Position numbers and translations under genes: made by a program. Under the pieces are notes generated by a model. It was not told the origin of the DNA and searched no databases. It saw only the letters and a program-made list of their open reading frames with translations. A DNA stretch of 5,557 nucleotides from Pseudopedobacter sp. (lineage in GTDB: Bacteria; Bacteroidota; Bacteroidia; Sphingobacteriales; Sphingobacteriaceae): assembly GCA_014378285.1 (NCBI GenBank), contig JACMNZ010000321.1, positions 1 through 5,557 on the forward strand. The letters run 5' to 3'. Positions 1 through 5,557 of this stretch are shown here, piece after piece. How positions within the stretch are numbered: the first letter of the stretch is position 1; every line of letters begins with the position of its first letter.

Positions 1-150
1 AGTCATTTCAAATTCGCCTTTATCGTTTTCTGTCTTAATCTTATTACCGTTAATCAGTTTGTTAAAAAGGCTATCCGTATTTAAAATTATGGATGATTTT
101 GAAGACGAGATTCTTATCAGTTTTTTTGGACCGATTGATAATTTCGCCAT
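1..150 (-). CDS. Possible 5' fragment of unknown gene, cut by left edge
   Basis: An open minus-strand frame starts at an ATG at 150 (MAKLSIGPKKLIRISS...) and stays open for 50 codons to the window edge. The upstream in-frame stop lies at 187-189. The visible peptide is rich in Lys, Asn, Ser and Ile (for example SLFNKLINGNKIKTENDKG), which resembles AT-rich Bacteroidota coding sequence. I recognise no domain. Against it: 50 open codons can arise by chance, a plus-strand frame is also open from 2 to 190, a second minus-strand ORF of 41 codons (196-71) overlaps it, and its start codon lies inside one copy of a direct repeat (142-165). It could be a real gene start or non-coding intergenic DNA. 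Confidence 0.3.
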   Translation of the reverse strand, partial: MAKLSIGPKKLIRISSSKSSIILNTDSLFNKLINGNKIKTENDKGEFEMT

Positions 151-165
151 GGTTCGAGTTCTCAA
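142..165. repeat. Imperfect direct repeat, copy 1
   Basis: This 24-bp segment begins TTTCGCCA and ends GTTCTCAA. It matches 244-267 at 20 of 24 positions by direct comparison: 8 identical, 3 different, TTCG identical, 1 different, then 8 identical. The offset between copies is 102 bp. On the minus strand the copy covers the possible ATGGCGAAA start of the left-edge frame. Function unknown; it may be a relic of a small duplication or a member of a dispersed intergenic repeat family. Confidence 0.5.
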
Positions 166-243
166 AACCAAATTCCAAATCGCTAATTAACCACATAATT
201 GTTTTCGGCTAGTATTGGTCGTCGTGTCCTCAGGAATCAAATC

Positions 244-267
244 TTTCGCCAACTTTCGTGTTCTCAA
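244..267. repeat. Imperfect direct repeat, copy 2
   Basis: This is the second copy of the 24-bp repeat, again starting TTTCGCCA and ending GTTCTCAA. On the minus strand both copies can be read in one frame as LRTRxxAK (LRTRTMAK for copy 1, LRTRKLAK for copy 2). That frame closes after 20 further codons in copy 2 but stays open to the window edge in copy 1. The copy overlaps the dyad at 254-284. Confidence 0.5.
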
Positions 268-284
268 GAACCGATAACACGGAA
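254..284. repeat. Inverted repeat with a competing inner palindrome
   Basis: TTTCGTGTT (254-262) can pair with AACACGGAA (276-284). The stem is nine pairs with one G-T wobble when read as plus-strand RNA, around a 13-nt loop. A second dyad, GTTCT-CA-AGAAC (260-271), uses part of the same arm, so the two foldings exclude each other. Neither is followed by a T-run on either strand, so this is not a standard intrinsic terminator. It lies 83 bp beyond the peptidase stop and could act in 3'-end formation or be part of a repeat element. Confidence 0.4.
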
Positions 285-366
285 ATGAACCAAGGCAAAC
301 AGCAGAAACAGAATATGAAGTTTCAAAAACTTTGTAAATCTTATGATAAACAATTACCTTTTGTAA

Positions 367-2232
367 TCACTTCAACATTTCATCTAAAGTATTATAAGCC
401 ACAGAATGATAATTTGGTCTTGCCTCTTTATAAATCTCATTAGCTAATTTTTTTCCTTCTGGGGTTTCAATTAAGGCTTTATAAATTGGCAATAAGAATT
501 TTCTTCGCCCAACGTTTATCAAAAAATTTTTCATTTCTGGATAGGCAACTTTATAATTCCTATTGATTGCCAAAGTGTACCAAACACATTGAATTTCTGA
601 ATTACCACTATCGGTAAAACCAAATTCTTGGTCTAATGCTGTAATTAATTTTAAATCTGCGGAAGCAGGAATGGTTCTTATAAAATATAATTTTTCGTTA
701 GTAGACTTAATTTCTTTGTTTAGTCCTTTCGGATTTTGACTAGCCATTAATTGTTTTTGAAGGCTATCGATTTTATTAAATGTTTCACTTATGGGCAAGG
801 TAAAATCTTTTGGTAAACCAGGTTGATAAACCCAAGCATAAGAATTGATTTTGTCTTTTAAGCTTTCATCGTTTTTAATTAAATTATCGTTTAAGTAAGC
901 TAAAAAACCATCGTTATCCATACTTGTAAAAGCATGGCTGTTGAAATATTCTTTTAAAAAAGCATCAAATTTTTCTCGTCCTACGGCATTCTCAATATTC
1001 TTTAAGAAGAAAAACCCTTTTTCATAAGCAATATCAGAAACCCCTAAATCTGGGTCTCTATTAGTAAAATCCACTTTTAAACGAGTGTCAGGATTTGTTT
1101 CGCCCATTTCATCAATGCTTCCTTTTAAGTCTTTGTAGCCTAAAACTTCTTGCATCTGGACTTCTTCCTTTCCATAAAGTTGCTCTACAATTCGGCGTTC
1201 AAAATAAACGGTAAAACCTTCGTTAAGCCAGAAATCATTCCAAGTGGCGTTGGTTACTAAATTTCCGCTCCAGCTGTGCGCCAGTTCATGGGCGATTAAA
1301 CTTACCAAGGAACGGTCGCCGGCAATAACTGTTGGCGTGGCAAAAGTAAGCATTGGGTTTTCCATGCCTCCAAAAGGGAAGCTTGGTGGTAAAACCAAAA
1401 CATCATATCGCCCCCAATGATAATCGCCATAAATTTTCTCGGCGGCAGTAACCATTTTACCCATATCGGCAAATTCATAAGCTGCTTTCCCTAAAACAGA
1501 GGGTTCTGCATAAACTCCGGTTCTATTATCAATCGCTTTAAAGGCAATATCACCAACGGCTAAAGCCATTAAATAAGATGGAATTGCGTGTTTCTGTTCA
1601 AAATGATAAATGCCAGAATCATTTTTCTTTTGAGGATTTTCTGCACTCATTAAGGCTAAAAGTTCTTTCGGTACAGTTATATCTGCGTTATAAGTAAACC
1701 TAATTGAAGGGCTGTCTTGACAAGGAATCCAGGTTCTGGCTAGGATAGCTTCAGATTGAGTGAATAAATAAGGAAATTTTTTACCGGCTGTTTGATTTGG
1801 ATTTAACCATTGTAAAGCCGGAGCATTTTTACTAGTTGAATAAAATATATGGATTTTTTTGGTGGTTGGTTTAATATCTACGCTTAATGGTTGTCCCATA
1901 AATGGTTCCTCATCGCCTAAAGCAAAAAAAGCGTTTTTGATGTCATCATCTAACGTGATTTTTTCGATTTTTAATCCTTTTGCATCGAAAATGATTTCAT
2001 CAATTTTACCAATTTTATTGATAGTCCAGGTTGCTTCGCCTTTTAAAATCTGAGTTTTAAAATCTACATTTAATTTTAAATCAAGATGGGTAACTACGCA
2101 ATTACTAGGGTCAGAAAATGAATGAGGGTCCTTTATTTCAATAGCTTTAGCCGTTTCTGTAGTATTGGATTTCTTTTTATCTTGATTACAAGCAAAAAGT
2201 ATAATGGGGATAAATAACAATAGCTTTTTCAT
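367..2232 (-). CDS. M1 metallo-aminopeptidase lipoprotein, leukotriene-A4-hydrolase-like
   Basis: This 621-residue zinc aminopeptidase is predicted to remove N-terminal residues from peptides. Residues 1-15 form a lipoprotein signal (MKKLLLFIPIILFAC, lipid-modified Cys15), so it should be anchored in the cell envelope. The N-terminal beta domain covers about 40-235. The catalytic domain has the substrate motif GGMEN (288-292), the zinc site HELAHSW (His315, Glu316, His319) and, 18 residues later, the third ligand Glu338 in NEGF. Tyr403 in AYEKG is the expected catalytic tyrosine. The helical C-terminal domain holds GRRKF (575-579), matching the carboxylate-binding Arg and Lys of leukotriene A4 hydrolase (human Arg563 and Lys565). 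The stretch TQSEAILARTWIPCQDSPS (158-176) is also typical of that subfamily, and the length is close to the roughly 610 residues of the human enzyme. All main catalytic residues are present. The gene begins 6 bp after the anti-sigma stop and is probably the last gene of the sigma operon. Its natural substrate cannot be told from sequence. Confidence 0.95.
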   Translation of the reverse strand: MKKLLLFIPIILFACNQDKKKSNTTETAKAIEIKDPHSFSDPSNCVVTHLDLKLNVDFKTQILKGEATWTINKIGKIDEIIFDAKGLKIEKITLDDDIKNAFFALGDEEPFMGQPLSVDIKPTTKKIHIFYSTSKNAPALQWLNPNQTAGKKFPYLFTQSEAILARTWIPCQDSPSIRFTYNADITVPKELLALMSAENPQKKNDSGIYHFEQKHAIPSYLMALAVGDIAFKAIDNRTGVYAEPSVLGKAAYEFADMGKMVTAAEKIYGDYHWGRYDVLVLPPSFPFGGMENPMLTFATPTVIAGDRSLVSLIAHELAHSWSGNLVTNATWNDFWLNEGFTVYFERRIVEQLYGKEEVQMQEVLGYKDLKGSIDEMGETNPDTRLKVDFTNRDPDLGVSDIAYEKGFFFLKNIENAVGREKFDAFLKEYFNSHAFTSMDNDGFLAYLNDNLIKNDESLKDKINSYAWVYQPGLPKDFTLPISETFNKIDSLQKQLMASQNPKGLNKEIKSTNEKLYFIRTIPASADLKLITALDQEFGFTDSGNSEIQCVWYTLAINRNYKVAYPEMKNFLINVGRRKFLLPIYKALIETPEGKKLANEIYKEARPNYHSVAYNTLDEMLK

Positions 2233-2238
2233 ACTTTT

Positions 2239-3474
2239 TTAAAATTTAACGGTAACGTTAGCTTTTTGAGGGATATTATCGGGAGAACCGTTCCAGCCTC
2301 CAGGATAATCTTTTATTAAATTTACTGTCTTTTTATCTGCGGCAGCATTTAAACTTTTAAGAATTTTAAAATCAGTTAATGTTCCATTTGCTTGTATAAT
2401 AAACTCTACGTCAACATTACCATGCTTTTGATTCGCTTTTTTTGCCTCCTCATCTAAATATTTTCTAAAGTTTAACCAACCATTTTTAGGGCCAGCAATT
2501 ATATTAGAAGATTTTTTTAATGTGCCATTGCCAACTATAACCACTTCTGATAAGGAGGCTTTAACTTGTTTTAAAGCAATATTTAGAGAATCGTTATCGA
2601 TGTTTTTAGTGGCAATTTCTTTGGTGTCATATCCAATATAGCTAGCAACTAAATCCGTGTTTTTAGAAACCGAAATATCAAACTGTCCTTTTGCATCAGT
2701 TTGAGAAACATTACCAGTTGTAATATCCTTAATTGAAACGCCAGGTAGTGTAGCGCCATCTTTTTCATCAATAACTTTCCCTTTAATATTTCTAGTTATG
2801 GCACTAGTTGAGGATTTCATAGATCTAGCAGCCATTAGATTCTCATTGTTAATAGAAGTGGCATCACTTGCAATATTCTTTTTATATTGTGGGCTAGATA
2901 CAGCTACAACAACTTTATTTAAAGCAACTGATTTGTTTGAATCAGCAGCAGCTTGGTTAGGTTCTAAACTAATATCCAACTCTGGCATATAGATTTTCGT
3001 TTTTTGGCTATTTTCACTTTCATCTAACAAAGTTATTTGCTGTTCATTTTTAGAAGTCTCTAATCGAGGATATTTATTTTGGTTTTCTGAAGAATCTATT
3101 TTGATTTTTTCTGATCTGGGAATTTGTTTGCTTTTTTGCAAATCTGCTAAGGCAATATTTTTATTGTTTGGAGTTTGATTAAAATAGATTCCGGCTATAG
3201 TAATAAAAAATATTATAGACGCCGCAATTCCCCATTGCTTTATTCCCCATTTTAGACTTAAAAAATTTATTTTATCTTTTAATCTTTCATTAAGACGTTT
3301 ATCAAGGTCGTTTAAGTCTGTATTTTTAATACAAAATTCTGTAAAACCATCCAGGGCATCTTGCAAAAAAGGCTCGTCCAAAGCCCTAGCCTCTAAACTG
3401 TTCATTTCAGTTTGGCTCAGCTCGCCGTTTAAATATTGGCGGATCAGTTCTATATCTTTATCCTTCTTGTTCAA
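2239..3474 (-). CDS. Transmembrane anti-sigma factor fused to carboxypeptidase-like and TonB C-terminal-like domains
   Basis: This 411-residue protein is the likely antagonist of the overlapping sigma factor gene. Residues 1-45 (IRQYLNGELS...ALDEPFLQDALDGF) match the cytoplasmic N-terminus of Bacteroidota anti-sigma proteins. One membrane helix lies at about 81-98, followed by a low-complexity periplasmic linker (about 100-227). Residues 228-303 form a carboxypeptidase-like regulatory beta-sandwich (GKVIDEKDGATLPGVSI...TDAKGQFDI...ASYIGYDTKEI). Next comes LSEVVIVGNGT (308-318), like the motif after the N-terminal domain of SusC-type receptors. Residues 335-411 read as a TonB C-terminal-like domain (VDVEFIIQANGTLTDFKILKSL...KANVTVKF). 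A degenerate motif, LNKVVVAV, occurs at 185-192. The start is TTG: it is the only usual start codon between the upstream stop and Met24, and Met24 would cut into the anti-sigma segment. The 17-bp overlap with the sigma gene suggests coupled translation. The anti-sigma role is inferred from position and N-terminus; the TonB-like call is a profile-style reading by eye. Confidence 0.85.
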   Translation of the reverse strand: MNKKDKDIELIRQYLNGELSQTEMNSLEARALDEPFLQDALDGFTEFCIKNTDLNDLDKRLNERLKDKINFLSLKWGIKQWGIAASIIFFITIAGIYFNQTPNNKNIALADLQKSKQIPRSEKIKIDSSENQNKYPRLETSKNEQQITLLDESENSQKTKIYMPELDISLEPNQAAADSNKSVALNKVVVAVSSPQYKKNIASDATSINNENLMAARSMKSSTSAITRNIKGKVIDEKDGATLPGVSIKDITTGNVSQTDAKGQFDISVSKNTDLVASYIGYDTKEIATKNIDNDSLNIALKQVKASLSEVVIVGNGTLKKSSNIIAGPKNGWLNFRKYLDEEAKKANQKHGNVDVEFIIQANGTLTDFKILKSLNAAADKKTVNLIKDYPGGWNGSPDNIPQKANVTVKF

Positions 3475-4039
3475 TTTTTGCTTCTATGCAAAGTTTTAAA
3501 TTCCTTTTTCCGTTTTGTATATAGCTTTTTACCTTTTTTAGCTCATAACCGGTTTCTTGTGCAACTTGGGTATAACATTTTTGTTGAAGATAAAATAATT
3601 TAACGCTCAATTGCTGCTCGGTATTTAGCGTTTCTATGCAATCCTCCATCAAAAGTAAAGATTTCTCTTTTTCATATATATCTTCATGATGCAAAAGAAC
3701 ATCAGATTCCATAAATTTATCGTCGATAGTTACCACTTTTATTTTTGATGTTTTTCTTAAATCCATCAAACAAAAATTACGACTTAAAACATACAGCCAG
3801 CTTTTAAAATTTTTTATTTCATACTCTTTTACCTTTAATATCAACTCTTCAAATATCTGCATCACTGCATCTTTACTACGCTCTTCATCCTTAAAATATT
3901 TTAGGCAAACCCCGTAAATCAAAGGCATATAATTTTGATATAGATTTCCCAAAAGCTTCAAATCGCCCGATATTTTATATTGGGCAATGAGTTGCTCTTC
4001 GTATAAAGAGCTTTCTTTGGGTTCAACAATCATCGACAT
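3458..4039 (-). CDS. ECF-type RNA polymerase sigma-70 factor
   Basis: This 193-residue protein has the two-domain build of extracytoplasmic-function sigma factors and should direct core RNA polymerase to a limited set of promoters. Region 2 lies at about 27-97 (YQNYMPLIYGVCLKYF, then SKDAVMQIFEEL for core binding and NFKSWLYVLSRNFCLMDLRK for the -10 side). A linker with HHEDIYEKEKSL follows. Region 4 lies at about 131-183, with a helix-turn-helix at YTQVAQETGYELKKVKSYIQNGKRNLK that should read the -35 element. Regions 1 and 3 are absent, as expected for ECF factors. The ATG at 4039 gives MSMIVEPKES; the ATG two codons later (4033) is an equally possible start. It is the first gene of a three-gene minus-strand operon, with the anti-sigma gene starting inside its last codons. 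Its promoter must lie in the 87-bp divergent region or just inside the divergent gene. Its regulon is unknown; self-regulation and control of the VWA gene are plausible. Confidence 0.95.
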   Translation of the reverse strand: MSMIVEPKESSLYEEQLIAQYKISGDLKLLGNLYQNYMPLIYGVCLKYFKDEERSKDAVMQIFEELILKVKEYEIKNFKSWLYVLSRNFCLMDLRKTSKIKVVTIDDKFMESDVLLHHEDIYEKEKSLLLMEDCIETLNTEQQLSVKLFYLQQKCYTQVAQETGYELKKVKSYIQNGKRNLKLCIEAKIEQEG

Positions 4040-4040
4040 C

Positions 4041-4054
4041 TAATATCAATATTA
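4041..4054. repeat. Perfect palindrome next to the sigma-factor start codon
   Basis: The dyad is TAATAT-CA-ATATTA, with 6-bp arms and a 2-bp centre. It ends one base before the ATG of the sigma gene, so it lies over the region a ribosome would contact when starting that gene. It could be an operator or an mRNA feature, but short AT palindromes are common by chance in DNA of this composition. Confidence 0.35.
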
Positions 4055-4098
4055 AAAAAAATATTTGGTCTGTTTATGGAAAAAGGTTTTTAAATGCA

Positions 4099-4110
4099 TC
4101 ATAATTATGA
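4099..4110. repeat. Perfect 12-bp palindrome upstream of the VWA gene
   Basis: TCATAATTATGA is fully self-complementary and ends 16 bp before the ATG at 4127. It is followed at once by a 10-bp AT palindrome, AATTTAAATT (4110-4119), sharing one base. The position fits an operator for a dimeric regulator near the VWA transcription start, but the AT content makes chance a serious alternative. Confidence 0.3.
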
Positions 4111-4126
4111 ATTTAAATTGAAAATT

Positions 4127-5557
4127 ATGAAAAGGATATGCACTTTTATTATTACCGCCACTTTATTGATGGCTTTTAAAACCGATGATACCAAGTTGGT
4201 AACTGGCTATGTTTATGATAGTAGTAAACAAGTTTTAACAGGAGCTACCCTAAGTTCTAGGTTAAACCCAAAAATAAGAACCACAACAGATATCAATGGG
4301 TATTTTAAATTAAAGGTTTCGCAAAGCGAGAAAAAAATTATAGTCTCTTTTTTAGACTTTGAAACAAAAGAAGTTAATATAAAACCCGGAGACCTCAAAA
4401 TTTATTTAAATGCGGATAAAAATAGTTTGAACGAGGTTGTGGTTATCGGTTATGGAACACAACAAAAAAAATCTATATCCGGTTTTAATATAAATACCAT
4501 GGCAATAAGAGGCTACACTGCTTCGCAAATATATTCTAACGTAGATTATAACACCGAATCTTATAATGCTATCAATGAAAATGGGTTTAAAAACACGATT
4601 GATAATAGTCTTTCCACTTTTTCTATAGATGTTGATGCAGCGTCTTATAGCAATATGAGAAGGTTTATAAAAATGGGACAAATGCCTCCGAAAGATGCGA
4701 TTAGGGTTGAAGAAATGATCAACTATTTTGGTTACAATTATCCTGAACCAAAAGGAATTGACCCAGTGAGTATTACGGCTGATGTAGCAGATGCGCCATG
4801 GAACAAGAATCATAGATTAGTTCGTATCGGCTTAAAAGCAAAAAGTATCAAAACAGAAAATTTACCAGCTTCTAATCTTGTTTTTTTGATTGATGTTTCG
4901 GGATCTATGCAAGGCCCTGATAGATTAGAACTTTTGAAGACTTCTATGAAATTATTGACGGATCAATTAAGGACAAACGATAAAGTTGCCATTGTTGTTT
5001 ATGCGGGTGCTGCCGGTTTGGTTTTGCCAAGCACAAAAGGTAACGATAAAAATAAGATTAAAGATGCATTAACCAACCTTTCTGCGGGTGGCTCAACAGC
5101 AGGTGGCGAGGGAATAAAGTTGGCTTATGAGACCGCAAAAAACAACTTTATTAAAGGTGGAAATAACAGAGTGATTTTGGCTACTGATGGAGATTTTAAT
5201 GTTGGCGCTAGTAGCGATGCGGAAATGCAAAGATTAATTGAAAGCTATAAAAATGATGGGATATTTTTAAGTGTTTTAGGTTTTGGAAGCGGAAATTTAA
5301 AGGATAGTAAAATGGAAGCTATCGCCGAAAAGGGAAATGGGAATTACGCTTACATTGATGGAATTAATGAAGCTAAAAAAGTGTTAATCAATGAATTTGG
5401 TGGAACGCTCTTTACGGTTGCAAAAGATGTAAAAATACAAGTAGAATTTAATCCTGCAAAAGTAGCGGCTTACCGTTTAGTTGGATATGAAAATAGATTG
5501 TTAAACAACGAGGATTTTAAAGACGATAAAAAAGATGCTGGAGAAATGGGAGCGGGG
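4127..5557 (+). CDS. YfbK-type von Willebrand A protein with carboxypeptidase-like domain and TonB-box-like motif (3' end cut off)
   Basis: The frame is open for 477 codons to the window edge. Residues 1-17 (MKRICTFIITATLLMAF) look like a signal peptide or an N-terminal anchor. A carboxypeptidase-like regulatory domain covers about 24-96 (VTGYVYDSSKQVLTGATL...TTDINGYFKLKV), followed by LNEVVVIGYGTQQKKS (101-116), as after the N-terminal domain of SusC-type receptors. The YfbK-type N-terminal domain spans about 155-240 (STFSIDVDAASYSNMRRF...RVEEMINYFGYNYP). The VWA domain follows, with a complete metal-binding site: Asp256, Ser258 and Ser260 in DVSGSM, Thr324 in GGST, Asp354 in TDGD. The C-terminal YfbK domain begins near 425 (AKDVKIQVEFNPAKVAAYRLVGYENR) and is cut off. 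An in-frame ATG at 4094, just after a stop, would add 11 polar residues before the signal, so 4127 is preferred. The VWA domain suggests metal-dependent protein binding in the envelope; the actual role is unknown. It is divergent from the sigma operon and may be one of its targets. Confidence 0.93.
   Translation, partial: MKRICTFIITATLLMAFKTDDTKLVTGYVYDSSKQVLTGATLSSRLNPKIRTTTDINGYFKLKVSQSEKKIIVSFLDFETKEVNIKPGDLKIYLNADKNSLNEVVVIGYGTQQKKSISGFNINTMAIRGYTASQIYSNVDYNTESYNAINENGFKNTIDNSLSTFSIDVDAASYSNMRRFIKMGQMPPKDAIRVEEMINYFGYNYPEPKGIDPVSITADVADAPWNKNHRLVRIGLKAKSIKTENLPASNLVFLIDVSGSMQGPDRLELLKTSMKLLTDQLRTNDKVAIVVYAGAAGLVLPSTKGNDKNKIKDALTNLSAGGSTAGGEGIKLAYETAKNNFIKGGNNRVILATDGDFNVGASSDAEMQRLIESYKNDGIFLSVLGFGSGNLKDSKMEAIAEKGNGNYAYIDGINEAKKVLINEFGGTLFTVAKDVKIQVEFNPAKVAAYRLVGYENRLLNNEDFKDDKKDAGEMGAG

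Larger units (their letters stand above)
151..366. other. Intergenic stretch downstream of the peptidase gene
   Basis: About 216 bp lie between the peptidase stop codon and the doubtful left-edge reading frame. I see no convincing coding sequence. The stretch holds one whole copy and part of another copy of an imperfect direct repeat, and a dyad at 254-284. There is no classical GC stem followed by a T-run on the minus strand, so I cannot name a terminator for the three-gene operon. If the left-edge frame is not a gene, the empty stretch covers 1-366. Confidence 0.6.
4040..4126. promoter_or_regulatory. Divergent promoter region between the sigma operon and the VWA gene
   Basis: This 87-bp, very AT-rich stretch separates the two divergent start codons, so it should hold promoter elements for one or both directions. 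I looked for the Bacteroidota housekeeping pattern (TTG near -33, TAnnTTTG near -7) and found no good match on either strand, which fits use of an alternative, possibly ECF, promoter. It contains an 8-bp A-tract (4054-4061) and two perfect dyads, listed separately. There is no Shine-Dalgarno sequence before either gene. The regulatory role follows from position only. Confidence 0.55.

Noticed and set aside
2..190. Plus-strand open frame at the left edge
   Set aside because: The peptide is an uneven Leu/Ser/Phe-rich string (SFSVLILLPLISLL) that looks like the complement of a Lys/Asn-rich minus frame. No start is visible and there is no known domain.
254..284. Intrinsic terminator of the minus-strand operon
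   Set aside because: The stem has an A-C mismatch when read as minus-strand RNA, the loop is long, and GTTGGCG rather than a T-run follows.
258..443. Plus-strand frame of 61 codons starting with GTG
   Set aside because: More than a third of it lies antisense to the well-supported end of the peptidase gene. The start is weak and no domain is recognisable.
1859..2992. Two short plus-strand frames (1859-2053 and 2798-2992)
   Set aside because: Both are antisense to the peptidase and anti-sigma genes respectively, which have strong family matches over the same bases.
4213..4398. Minus-strand frame of 61 codons
   Set aside because: It lies antisense to the carboxypeptidase-like domain of the VWA gene and has no recognisable features.
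4406..4813. Minus-strand frame of 135 codons
   Set aside because: It is antisense to the VWA gene, whose frame gives clear domains and an intact metal site. The peptide is rich in Ile, Arg, Tyr and His in an uneven way typical of a shadow frame.
4127..5557. SusC/RagA-type TonB-dependent outer-membrane receptor
   Set aside because: The N-terminal domain and LNEVVVIGYGT motif suggest it, but the sequence then goes into YfbK-type and VWA domains with a full metal site, with no plug or barrel.

Overview
The window looks like chromosomal DNA of a Bacteroidota bacterium, probably of the Sphingobacteriaceae (Pedobacter-like) type. It is AT-rich and its ribosome-binding regions are A-rich with no clear Shine-Dalgarno sequence. 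The proteins are of characteristic Bacteroidota types: an ECF sigma factor, an anti-sigma protein with the 'YLNGELS...EARALDEPFL' type N-terminus, carboxypeptidase-like regulatory domains followed by 'EVVV-G-GT' motifs, and a YfbK-type von Willebrand A protein. The family placement comes from reading the sequence; no search was run.

Layout. Positions 1-366 hold no securely identifiable gene. There is a possible 5' fragment of an unknown reading frame at the left edge on the minus strand, and an imperfect 24-bp direct repeat (offset 102 bp) with an overlapping dyad. Positions 367-4039 carry three tightly packed minus-strand genes, transcribed in the order sigma factor (4039-3458), anti-sigma/TonB-like fusion (3474-2239, overlapping the sigma gene by 17 bp and starting with TTG), and an M1 metallo-aminopeptidase lipoprotein of the leukotriene-A4-hydrolase subfamily (2232-367, 6 bp after the previous stop). 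An 87-bp divergent intergenic region (4040-4126) with two perfect dyads separates this operon from a plus-strand gene. That gene starts at 4127, runs off the right edge, and encodes a secreted or anchored VWA protein with a YfbK-type core.

How the genes may work together. The sigma factor and anti-sigma protein should form a membrane-spanning signalling pair. The anti-sigma protein is unusual: its periplasmic part reads as a carboxypeptidase-like regulatory domain, a SusC-like 'TonB-box' motif (LSEVVIVGNGT) and a TonB C-terminal-like domain, parts normally found on separate partners of TonB-dependent surface signalling. The divergent VWA protein has the same regulatory domain plus motif (LNEVVVIGYGT), also with no outer-membrane barrel in view. 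The most interesting hypothesis is that the VWA protein and the anti-sigma protein contact each other through these modules in the periplasm to control the sigma factor. This is inference. The domain architectures are seen in the sequence; the interaction is not.
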